Below, piece by piece: positions 28,101 through 41,300 of a DNA stretch of 64,000 nt. Position 1 is the first letter of the stretch; every line of letters begins with the position of its first letter. The notes beneath the pieces are model-generated. The model was given only the letters and a program-made list of their open reading frames with translations, was not told the origin of the DNA and did not search any database. The DNA comes from Siphonodentalium dalli (taxonomy: Eukaryota; Mollusca; Scaphopoda; Gadilida; Siphonodentaliidae): NCBI GenBank assembly GCA_032622095.1, contig CP136064.1, positions 264,719,863 through 264,783,862 on the forward strand, given 5' to 3'. The position numbers and the translations under genes are program-made.

Positions 28101-31100
28101 GTTTCACATCACTTATAGTACATTTAGTACATGCTCATGTTATTTGATCACCCTAACAGAGTGTTTCACATCACTTATAGTACATTTAGTACATGCTCAT
28201 GTTATTTGATCACCCTAATGGAGTGTTTCACATCACTTATAGTACATTTAGTACATGCTCATGTTATTTGATCACCCTAACAGAGTGTTTCACATCACTT
28301 ATAGTACATGCTCATGTTATTTGATCACCCTAACAGAGTGTTTCACATCACTTATAGTACATTTAGTACATGCTCATGTTATTTGATCACCCTAATGGAG
28401 TGTTTCACATCACTTATAGTACATTTAGTACATGCTCATGTTATTTGATCACCCTAACAGAGTGTTTCACATCACTTATAGTACATTTAGTACATGCTCA
28501 TGTTATTTGATCACCCTAACAGAGTGTTTCACATCACTTATAGTGATCATTTAGTACATGCTCATGTTATTTGATCACCCTAACAGAGTGTTTCACATCA
28601 CTTATAGTGATCATTTAGTACATGCTCATGTTATTTGATCACCCTAACAGAGTGTTTCACATCACTTATAGTACATTTAGTACATGCTCATGTTATTTGA
28701 TCACCCTAACAGAGTGTTTCACATCACATATAGTGATCATTTAGTACATGCTCATGTTATTTGATCACCCTAACAGAGTGTTTCACATCACTTATAGTAC
28801 ATTTAGTACATGCTCATGTTATTTGATCACCCTAACAGAGTGTTTCACATCACTTATAGTACATTTAGTACATGCTCATGTTATTTGATCACCCTAACAG
28901 AGTGTTTCACATCACTTATAGTACATTTAGTACATGCTCATGTTATTTGATCACCCTAACAGAGTGTTTCACATCACTTATAGTACTTTTAGTACATGCT
29001 CATGTTATTTGATCACCCTAACAGAGTGTTTCACATCACTTATAGTGATCATTATTCTCTCTCTGTATTTGCAGGCTAGTTGAGGAATTCATGTTATTAG
29101 CAAACATGGCTGTTGCTCATAAAATAAAATCATCATTTGAGGACCTGTCATTACTGCGACGGCATTCCCCTCCACAAACCAAAATGGTTGAGGAATTGGT
29201 AAGGTTCACTTAATAATAAAATCTCAGAGCTTTAAGGTTCACTTAATGATAAAATCTCAGAGCTTTAAGGTTCACTTAATGAGAAAATCTCAGAGCTTTA
29301 AGGTTCACTTAATGATAAATTCTCAGAGCTTTAAGGTTCACTTAATAATAAAATCTCAGAGCTTTAAGGTTCACTTAATAATAAATTCTCAGAGCTTTAA
29401 ACACACTGAGTAATTATTTTATGTGTATTATTTTGAGTTATCGAAAACATTTCAAATGTTTCAAGCAAAATTTAGATTAGTTTGATTCCCCGGCAATTCC
29501 GCGTAGAAAAAAAACTAGCATTGAGCTATTTTATTGAAATTTTAGTTTTGTTGAGAAATGACTTGAAGATCGATTGGGGTCATTGGATTTTGACCGGCAG
29601 AGTAATTAACCCTTTGAGTGCCAGGTCCGATTTTTGTATCAACCCATATACCCTGTGCCAATGCATTCTCTTATATATGCGAGTCGACCATAGGTCGCCT
29701 CGCATATATAAGAGAATGCATTGGCTTAACATTTTTATTTTTTTATTATTTTTTTTTACAGTTTTTTTACAATTTTAATATATTTTATTATATTCTATAA
29801 CAGACTTATTGTGTAGGTTTAGGGCCGATAATATCGGCCCCTGGCACTCAAAGGGTTAAAGTGTGTAAATCCTGAACTATGTTTAGTTACTCTGACGATC
29901 AGAACCAATGACCCCAATCGATCTTAAAAGTCATTCCTTATAATCAGATACCAGTACATTTTAATAGAACATTAATAACATGAACAACTTTTTAAAACTA
30001 CCAAAACAATTGTAAGTAACATATTGTTCAAATTCCAACACAGTCTCCCAATAACAACAGGGAGCATGTGCACATGATCAGCTTGAAGTGACGTAGGCGG
30101 TTCATCACTTTTTATGAAAGTGGCTGCAGTTATTGTTTGAGTAATATCGGAAACATTCGTGTAAACCATATGGCGATTTATACTGATTCTTGTGGGTGCT
30201 AATTATGTGACTGTAGAATGTGTGTGATTATTTCCTGATGTATGGCTAGACTATTGTTTATAACATGAAAATAAGAAGACTGACAAATTGACAAGTTTCG
30301 AAAACTTAGACTAGCTAATAAAATTGCTTTAGTCCAATAATATACCACAGAATAAGTCCAATGAAAACGTAACAATTAAAATTGGAAAAGATCATAGCGT
30401 TGAAAAATATTCTCAAAAACAGATTTAGAATATAATATATGAATAAACTCTGCATCAGCGATGTTTCTTGCTAAATCAGTGAAATCACTGTAAACAATAA
30501 TATTTACATAACAGTGGTTTTAACAGGTGAAATTTTATTATTGGAGAATTATTTATAATGATAATAAGAACAAAGTCAATCCCATGACCTTCTTGTTGAT
30601 GATGGAGTTATAGTTTCTTACATATATCTACCCATCGTGAATGCCTTGTGTCCCTTTAACAAATAGGCTGAGAAGTATCTGATTATTTTTAGAGATGGGA
30701 GATATGGTTTGTGTCGTGATATGATATGTATCTTGATATATGGTTCAAGATACAAATATGTGTCTAGATATGGTTAGTGTTCCAGATCATATGCTGAAAT
30801 TGTGATAATTGAATTTGAGAACCATTTTATCACATAATCAAATTTTAGCACAAAAAAATAACGATCTCAAAACAGCTGTTGTAAAGACACCTTCAATAAA
30901 AAATATAGTTCCATTTTAAATGTCTCTTTATGTTGACAAAATTGTTCAACCACCCTTATCACCAGACCTGTTTAATCTCCCGGATCGTGCGGGAGACTAC
31001 CGGTTTGAGGCCTCATCTCCCGCACTCCCGGATTAAGCTTGTAATCTCACGGTTTCAATCAAATGAACAACAACAAAAAATTTAATGTCAAAATTCTCAG

Positions 31101-34100
31101 AACGCGGAAGTGTTTTCAATTGAAACCACATGTGAACGAGATTTGCCGAGATCAGGTGTGGCCTGCCTCGGGCATTAATTAGACTGCTTTTTTATCGCGA
31201 CTAATAAATCGCACTCTTTCAAAAGAACTTAATTGAATGCATGGCAGTTTGTTTTCTTTGGGGGATCAATAATTACTATAAGCACCCAAACATGGCATGT
31301 TAGTAATAAATGCACACACTATATATACTGGGGTTGGGTTTATTTCCGCAATAAATCATTCTAGTTTACTAGTTCTGGTGTTAAATTTAGAAATGTCTGG
31401 TATTTTAATTCTGCGAAACGCTACCGAAATGACAGTGACAAAGTTGTTGATAGTCCATCGAAACTACGCCCATATGACTGCAAATATAGGGATTTGTGGG
31501 CCGAAGAATTTTCTTGGTTTTAAATGTTATAACGCTATACATTGATATTATGAAATAAATAATCAAAGAAAAAAATATTCAATTTTTTTTATTTGAATAA
31601 ATACATTCAAGTGTGATCAGAAATGTGCATTTACATTAATTCATCCTTTGAAAAGTGAAGATTAATTACATTTAACTGCTTTAAAATCACTACCCACAAT
31701 TTTTCAAAGGAAGAAATAGTGAAAATGTAACTTTTTGGCTGCAATTTGTAATCTCCCTGACAAGACCCAAATCTCCATGACTGAAGGGGCAGAATCTCAC
31801 TGACAGATTTTTAGGCATTAAACAGGTCTGTTTATCACACATGTTTATCTCACAGTCAACACTAAATAACCCAACACAAATTGAATGTCATAATTATAAT
31901 CTAATTAACATATTAATAAAGTTCCGGCATTGACATCAATATCATTGCGCAAAGTTCTGATAGTGCCGATAATACACGCGTGTCTTACTAAAAGTATGAG
32001 GCCGGGTTTAGGGGCTAATTATGTGATAAATATGTTTGGGAAGATTCAAGATTAGCTTCGAATAGATGAAGATTTGATATTTCTCTTTAATAATGCTGCA
32101 TATAAGTTTGTTATCTTAACCCTTTACCCAACAGAAGGGCCCTGTGCCAATGCATTCTCTTATATATGCGAGTCGACCATAGGTCGCCTCGCATATATAA
32201 GAGAATGCATTGGCTTAACACATTAAAAATTATAAAATTGTTAAAGAATGTAAGAAAAAATGGTAAAAAAAAATTTTTTTTAGGCCAATGCATTCTCTTA
32301 TATATGCGAGGCGACCTATGGTCGACTCGCATATATAAGAGAATGCATTGGCACAGGGCATTACTGTAACTATCACAATGTGGTCAAGGAGCCGGTTACA
32401 ATGATATCCATATTTGTATGGTTCTATTGAGACAGACCGAAGATATTTTAGGCTGTTGAAGCTTTATTTGGCCGGTTTTGGCCGAAAGGGATAACCGACG
32501 ATGTGAATGGAAATTGTGGGAAACAATGGTTGATAGATCGAACGTTTCATCATAAATGTGAATTCCAGTGTACTGAAATAAAATTCAATAAAATGACTTG
32601 AGGTTACATTACACAATACCAAGAAAGCCTAAAAACTGCTATTGTTCACAGTCAAAAAGAGTAATTAGGAATATCACAATACATAATATTATATAGTCCG
32701 ATATGATACATGTATCTCAGCTTCCGTATCTCGTTTCACCAGTACGCATGTTGTATCTCCCATCCCTAGTCCACTTTCCTAGTTGTCAGGTTAACCTTTC
32801 ATGATGGGATCTGCGCTGGTGCAGCATTAAAGATCGTGTGCCAGTGCATCCTCTTATATATGTGAGTCTCCCATAGGGAGCCTCACATATATAGGGAATG
32901 CACTGGCTTACAATGTGAAGGTAAATATTGTTAGGCCAATGCAGTGGCCAATGTATTCTCTTATGTATGCAGGGCTCCCCATGGGAGACTCGCATATATA
33001 TTGGCATTGGCACAGGGTTCTCGCTAAATTTCAGGTGGCTCTAACCATGAAAGGGTTAACATTCACTGAGTAACACAGGTTGTAATTTCCATCCATAATT
33101 ATTGCAGGAAGCTTTATGTGTTGGACTTGGAGTTCCTCTAGACTTCAGTAGTGCTGGTGCCATTCAGGAATCGCTTCAGCAATATTACGGTGATGACGAT
33201 CACACGCGAGCCAGGCTTCAAGTGCTCACTAGTCTCTGTTCAAAACCAATGCAGGTAAATATGACCAGGCCTGTACCATCTGTTGTCGCTCCTATTTCCT
33301 GAACATCCCTCCAGATGAATAATAGACCCTTCCGATATATATTTTTATGACTGACTGGGAGAATCCATTTAGTATAGAAAAGGTTAATGAAAGAAATAGA
33401 GCTGTGTGACATATGCAGAATGTGTATAAAATGTGTTTCATTTTATTAAATATTCTTTGTTTTAAAATTGATATAATGAATAAATGAAATTGCAAATCGT
33501 TTTGTGCTTATTAAATTCGACTGAAATGGGGAGACAGGTGACTTTGATTGACCTTCTTCCGTACCATTTTCGATCTCTCGAAAACTATGATAACTCAATA
33601 TAAACAAATTGTCCTCTGGAAAACGAGTTATCAAGTTTGATGCCTTGACCACTGATGCAATGTAATGTCAATGGCCTGTCATTAGTGTAAATACCTTGGC
33701 TCAATTTGGCCATGAAATTCGCATTTATTAACATAATGTAATTTATGCATACCCAAGATAAAATTGATGCAACATCATGTTTATCCCCTAAATTTATTTA
33801 CAAATTGTTTGCTATCACCAGACTTTGAATTTATCAACAGATACTGGTCCACATTCGACTAAGCCAAACAAAGAACTGTTGAATATTTTCACTTTTTGTA
33901 GCACTTTAATATCAACCTTTGCTCATTTTATATTCATATTTTTTTCTTTCTACATTCAGCTTGCTAAATATTTTTGCACAGGGTGCATACAAGATGAAGA
34001 GATGTATCGCCATTTCGCTCTAAATGTCCCGTTATACACACATTTTACATCACCAATCAGAAGATTCGCTGATTGCATGGTTCATAGATTCTTAGCCGCT

Positions 34101-37100
34101 AGCCTTGGTAAGTCTGAGTATACGCCTAAAATATTAATCTACATTCTGTGATGGTAAGGTAAGGAGAATATCTAGTGGTTTTGAGTGGATACCGACTATT
34201 ATCTGATAAGTGACAGAGACAAATCTTTATTTTTGCGAGATCGCTGCAAACTGCGGGCTAAAACAGAGATGTATCTCAGTCAAGATGGAATTTTTTTTAA
34301 ACACGTTCACTACCGACCCATTCAATTACATGCAAAAAGTATGAGATAACTCGTAGTCGACAGTGACCATGTTAATACACTAAAAAACACTAGATTTTCT
34401 TTTTATTATGCAAGTTTCAAAAGAAATTCACCATTGAGAACAATTAATTTTCTCATTTCTCAGTTTTACGTTACTGCCTTCCACACAGAAACATACAGTA
34501 ATGCTCTAATTAATCGACCTCTTAACCAAAGCAGAATTATGGGTAACTTTTCAGGATTTAGTTGGAAATATGGCTTGTTGCCATTCATCGGAAAGCTCTC
34601 GGGGAGAGCTTTCCGATGAATGGCAACAAGCCATATTTCCGACTAAATCCTGAAAAGTTACCCATAATTCTGCTTTGGTTAAGAGGTCGATTAATTAGAG
34701 CATTACTGTACTTCCTCTATTATTAATCCATTCATTTCACCATATTTATTTGAATTTCAACACAGAAACAAGTTTTATCATGAATATGTTAATAACAATA
34801 AGGATCTCTATCTATTCTGGAGGATTTTTAAATATTTGTGGCATACATGTAAGTGAATTGATTGCACACAAAAATTTGCCTTTTGTGGGCTTTTCCTAAG
34901 TTTTTAATTCGCTACTTCAATGACATTTATGAGTTCAAGCAAACTTATTAGTATTAATGAAGTGGGCAAACTGGAATGCAGCTTAGAGCAAAATAGTTTG
35001 TTGTTTCTGTTAAAAATTACAATTAACAGGGCTGGATACCTAACACACCAAAGTGTGGTGACACTGACCCCATCAGCGTCATTAGTAATGGTACAACACA
35101 TACTTATCATCCTATGATTATTGTAATATTAAATCACAGCATGTGTGGTTTGCTCCAATACGTGTCACATACGGTCATATTATTTATTAACCCTTTACCC
35201 AACAGAAGGGCCCTGTGCCAATGCATTCTCTTATATATGCGAGTCGACCATAGGTCGCCTCGCATATATAAGAGAATGCATTGGCTTAACACATTAAAAA
35301 TTATAAAATTGTTAAAGAATGTAAGAAAAAATGGTAAAAAGTGTTAAAAAAAGATTTTTTTTAGGCCAATGCATTCTCTTATATATGCGAGGCGACCTAT
35401 GGTCGACTCGCATATATAAGAGAATGCATTGGCACAGGGTATAACTGTAACTATCACAATGTGGTCAAGGAGCCGGTTCCAATGATATCCATATTTGTAT
35501 GGTTCTATTGAGACAGACCGAAGATATTTTAGGCTGTTGAAGCTTTATTTGGCCGGTTTTGGCCGGTTTGTTGGGTAAAGGGTTAAATTACTCTTGACAG
35601 GGTATTGTTCGAAACCATCAAAATCGTCCCTTGAGGTACAGAAACAAGCTGATGTTTGCAATGTAAGGAAAGCTAACTCTAAAAAAGTCCAAGAGAGGAG
35701 CCAAGAACTCTTCTTTTCAGTGTTTGTCAAGGTAAATATCATAACGAGCTCAAGCCTGGATATAGTGTGTCTGACTTTTATAAAATGAGGTCCCCAGAGG
35801 GTGAATTTAGTGATGCTACCCCGCAAACTGGGACAGAATCACAAAATTTACCCCCTGGGGACCTCATTCTGATTAGGCATCATCGTCTGGGAAATATCTA
35901 TACTAGTAGTCTCAAATTAAAATTGTTTTTAGTTACTTTTTCCCTGCTGTTCAGTTTCTATATCCCCTAATTTGCAAAAGATAAATTGCATAATCGAGGT
36001 GACTAATGAGTGAACATCACCAAATCGCCAAATAATATTTAAAAGCGATCTTGATATTTAATTTTTTATTTTTGGTGCACACCCAACAAAGCATTTCCAC
36101 CTCTGTGTCGACTAACTCTAGGTCTAATTTCAGTTTCCTGTGGACCAAGTCTGAGTTTAGTGTGCCTGTCATTTGCAGAATGAGGTCCCCAGAGGGTGAA
36201 TTTAGTGATGCTATCCCAAATAGTGGGCTAGCATCACTAAATTCACCCTCTGGGGACCTCATTCTGCTTAGACCTCATCTTCTCTGGAAAGTTTCTTTAT
36301 TATCAAACTTCTATATATTTTTTTAGTTTAATTTCTTTATATCCCCAGATTGGCAGACGACACATTGCATAATGGGTGTACATCACAATATTCAATCATT
36401 TGGGAACTTCAATCTGAGTCTGTCTCCCATAGCAGATGAGGTCATGCAGATTGAGGTCCCCAGTGGGCTAGCATCACTAAATTTACCCTCTGTGGACCTC
36501 ATTCTGCAAATGACACACACTATAATCAGGCTTGCTGTGGCCATTTTTTCCCAGACAGATGTCCATGAAAAGCTACAGTAACGCTCTAAGTAATCGACTC
36601 CTTAACCACAGCAGAATTATGGGTAACTTTTCAGGATTTAGTCGGAAATATGGTTTGTTGCCATTCATCGGAAAGCTCTCGGTAATTCTGCTGTGGTTTA
36701 GGAGTCGATTACTCAGAGCATTACTGTAATTGATTATTAGTATTTAATACATGTTTGAACATACTTAACAGTAACAGTAATGAATCGCAAATCTCAATCG
36801 AGGCAATCAGGTCTGTTCGATCTCACTTCCATGTATGTTTGCAGGGACCAGCATTAGTGACATCTGCTCCCTAAATGTGCCACTTTTCCCTATTTTGGTT
36901 CCAGGGAGAAGTGACCTCTCTCATATACCAGTATGCATATCGCCCAACAGCATATTTAAAGTATATTTACTCATTATAATAGGGTTCTTACTAGCTATAA
37001 TGGTTTTATAATCAGGCTCTTGTGTTGCATAATGCATAATCGATCATAGGGCGATGATGGGGTGTAAATTGAACTTATAACCAGACTGGGAGAAGTGACT

Positions 37101-38359
37101 TCTCCCAAATTTAAACCACTGGACTGGTCCCTGCATGTTTGTATACAAAAACGTACTGCAATTATTTTTGTACTGATTAAAATATTTCCTGACAGATTGA
37201 ACGAAAATTAAATGGTTGCATGTGCTGTGGTTTCCGGACCTATGGACGCAGACCTGACAAATGGAAAATTGAAATTGCGTAATAGCATGAAATTTAAGAA
37301 AGTCTTATTAGGTGGCTTGCATTTAAGATGCATTTAAGATGCTCTGTCTCTTCCCAGAAACATTTTATATAGATTCTGGTTATAAAATAATTAATATGAA
37401 TCGAAGACACCTCTCTGGAAAAGTCTCTTATCAATTAATATAAATTTATTATCACATCCGCGGGATAGGTTTAGGGATCATGTTTGGAACAGAAATCTGC
37501 GTGAAAACACTTAGGAGCATACTAGGAGCATACCAAAACATACCAAGAAGGATAACTATCTTGTTAGGTCCCTCAGTCACGTCAAATTGCATTTAAAGGG
37601 TGTACTGTAGGTCGCCTCGCATATATAAGAGAATGCATTGGCCTAACAATATTTAACATTTTTTAGGACATAAAATAAAAAACATCCATTACCCTGCAGG
37701 GATCCCCACACATATATAGAAGCATATAGAAGAGTGTCGTCTGCTCATGTTTGTCGGGGGCTCTGTATGGGTGAAATTATAAAATTGTTTAAGAATACAA
37801 GAAAAAATTTGTAAAATTGTAAAAAATTGTTAGGCCAATGCATTCTCTTATATATGCGAGGCGACCTATGGTCGACTCGCATATATAAGAGAATGCATTG
37901 GCACAGGGTAAAAAAATCCCGACTTACGACTGGATTTGATATGGCGGGTCACATTTATGGGACCATCTTCTTTTATACTCAACAGAATATATACAATAAA
38001 TGAATGAATTTGAGCCATGGATTCATTTTCGTTATATTTACATACACCTAATATCTCTTCCGATTTCCCCATAGCGTTACGGTAGACACGCCCCTTATCC
38101 AATACGTTCATAAAGCTATGAACGCAACGTGACGTCACTTCCAATGTCGTTCATAGGTTTATGAACACATTGGTCCCGGAAATGACCGGATATTGTCGGA
38201 CATTGCCGACTGCTTGAGTATCTATATAGTACGTCCGGATTTGGCAAGAAATTTATTTTGGTCTATAATCAGTGTTGTTGCCCGTTATTACTGAGCGTTG
38301 ATGTTAAAAAAGCCCGATACTCAATAGCGTTTTACCATTTTCCTTACCGCTACACATAT

Positions 38360-38398
<39 letters not shown>

Positions 38399-41300
38399 AA
38401 CCTCACAAATATATCATTATGGTAGTCGATTTCTTATCCATAGCCGAAACTTAATTGTTAGTTTCAGATATCATTCTTGAAATCAACAGGTCTACATTAG
38501 TTACTAGCTAAACAAGACAGTTTGTCATATGTGTATACGTAACTGTGAAATTGCTTTTTTTTCCGTTCTCCGTGAACGGATTCTCAAAATGTTTGGTTTT
38601 CCAAAAAAACAGGATTCAAACTTTCTTAACTGGACTCCATGCGTTCATTTAAATAGATGAATAAATAGTGGGAAAGACAGACAATCATAGTTCATAATGA
38701 ATTTAAGTATATAAATATAAATAATAAACGGCGGATTCAACGTGGTCATGGGTTTAGACCGCGATTAAAAATCAGCAAACTCCACATGAACCCCTTCGGG
38801 GTTCATGCAGTTTGCTGATTTTTTCTCGCGGTCAAAATCCCATGACCACGTTGAATCCGCCGTTCATTTCTTATATAATTACCATGTTGTTTGTATTGGT
38901 CATACAGTAATTGGGTGTATTTTGCACTAATCCATGGCTCAAATTCATTCATTTGTTGCATATATTCTGTTGAGTATAAAAGAAGATGGTCCCATAAATG
39001 GCCGGATTTAGTGTACAGTTTAAACTAGATATCATCATGATCTGATGATCGAAACAAACCACTTTATTATGACTTAATGGATGAATAATGTACCCAATCT
39101 TCAGTTTTACAGCCCTGGGAATTAGCCTAGGCAATAGGCAATGCCTAGGTAAAAGCAGAGGCAAAATCAGTTTGCCTAGGCAATTATATTGCCTTGGTAA
39201 AACAAGTTCATTGGGTTACTAAAATTGATTTGTGGCTATCATAATAGGAACCTCTTTAGCCAAAATGACTTCCTTAAATCACTCTTTACATATATTGTCC
39301 TAAAATTGATTTTTGGAATGTAAATATATGATGAGTAGTGGCCTGGAAATGTTCTCCAAGATAACTAAGCTTTCAGGTTATTATTGAATCATATTGATTT
39401 GAGATGGCAATATTGTTGCAAAATTGCCTAGGTAAAATCTGTTTTTGCCTAGGCCGATTTTCTTTCACCTAGGCAAAAATATTGCCTAGACAAATTTTCC
39501 TTTATTCCCAGGGCTGGTTTTATCTGTATTTTATTCACATAATAGCTGTTTGTAGTCTTGAAATCAGGAATATATTGTTGCTATGATGATGGTCACATTA
39601 CAGGAGGCTGGACCATTTGAAGAGAAGGGTATGGTGATGGGTGTATTGGATAAGGCATTTGACATCTTCCTGCTAAAACTTGGTGTAACCAAGAGAGTGT
39701 ACACTGATGTAAGTAAGAATACTGAAATCTATATATTGTTGCGGTCACGTAAATATAGAAGGCCGATGACTTCTCTGATCGGGAGGTCTAGATCTGTTGG
39801 TCACAGCCGTTAGACTTTTTGTGTGATCACCGAAGTTAAGCAACGTCTAGCTCGGTTACTCCTTGGATGGGTGACCAGCATGGGATATCGGGGGCTGCCA
39901 ACTTTCAGTACGACTCCCGCACTTCTCTCTTTCTCATTCTGTTACAATATATAAAAGCTGTGTGTGTGTGTCTGTCTGTCACGATTTTGGCGAGTTAAAA
40001 AATATATGACCCTCATGTCCGATTGCGCCCAAGTTTTTACCATGTCCGGTTGGACGTCTCAGAATACGACACACAAAATTGCAGGCCGATTGGTTAAAGA
40101 GGGTCATAAAAGCAATATTTTACCTGTGATCATAGTGTGGTATACTATGATAAATTTAGAGTTACGCCACTTGGTTCGGATGGACTCAATTAATTGCATA
40201 TAGATATTGTTGAAATCCGTCATATTTGACTGGCAATCCCCTATACTATAATAGTATACAACATATTACTCTCCGTTTGTTTGGTGGACTGGCAATCCCC
40301 TAAACTATACTAGTATCAAACATATTACTCTCCATTTGTTTGGTGGACTGGCAATCCCCTAAACTATACTAGTATCCAACATATTACTCTCCGTTTGTTT
40401 GGTGGACTGGCAATCCCCTAAACTATACTAGTATCCAACATATTACTCTCCGTTTGTTTGGTGGACTGGCAATCCCCTAAACTATACTAGTATCCAACAT
40501 ATTACTCTCCATTTGTTTGGTGGACTGGCAATCCCCTAAACTATACTAGTATCCAACATATTACTCTCCGTTTGTTTGGTGGACTGGCAATCCCCTAAAC
40601 TATACTAGTATCCAACATATTACTCTCCGTTTGTTTGGTGTAAAATTATCATTCATTAACCCTTTCTTTACGGAATGGATTTGTTGCATAACAGGAAATA
40701 GTGCCAGATGACCTTTGACTTCCGGTTTATCTTCTGTTTACATTCCGTATGCTACATCTCAAAATATACTATGGAATCCAATATTTTTCCAACAATCTCT
40801 AATGAATGAAGAGTTTGAAAAGTTATTTCATTAAATTTATGCCATTAAATACGTCAAAGAGTCCTTATTTATCTGGGACTATTTCTTTACCCGGCGGAAC
40901 AATGCAACGCTTTCTAAGGGTCATAAAAGCGATATTTTACCTGTAAGTGCATTCTCTTACCGTACTGACCCGGTTCAAAGTCCATGCCCGTGTTTAAGCC
41001 CACCCATATCTTTTGGCCAAATTCCATGCATAGGGGTATATTCGTGTTTAAGCCCACCCCAAATTTTGGTCAATTTCAGCAGTGGTAAGTAAGTATTTGC
41101 TAATGATACTCCCCAAATAAATAATCCCAATATAACGGGAAGTATATTCACAAACAATCGGTGACGGCGAGAATGCCACGAAAAATGGAAAGTTATACTT
41201 TGTAGGTAAGTGATAATATTAAATGAAATAAAATAAAGTGAATCTTAAATTCTCATTTGTTTATTCAATTATACTTCCCGGGGGAAACCAAAGGTTAACA

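Noticed and set aside
28046-29049. CRISPR-like regular array
   Set aside because: The repeats are contiguous 62-bp tandem units without unique spacers, in an animal intron. It is a minisatellite.
31297-31545. 82-codon ORF inside a hAT-like element
   Set aside because: No similarity to a hAT transposase that I can recognise. It is too short to call.
32111-32369. Recurrent small ORFs with the peptide [16 protein letters not shown] (also at 6100, 13856, 35114, 46702, 48503)
   Set aside because: These are translations of the family A MITE palindrome and occur on both strands. They are not genes.
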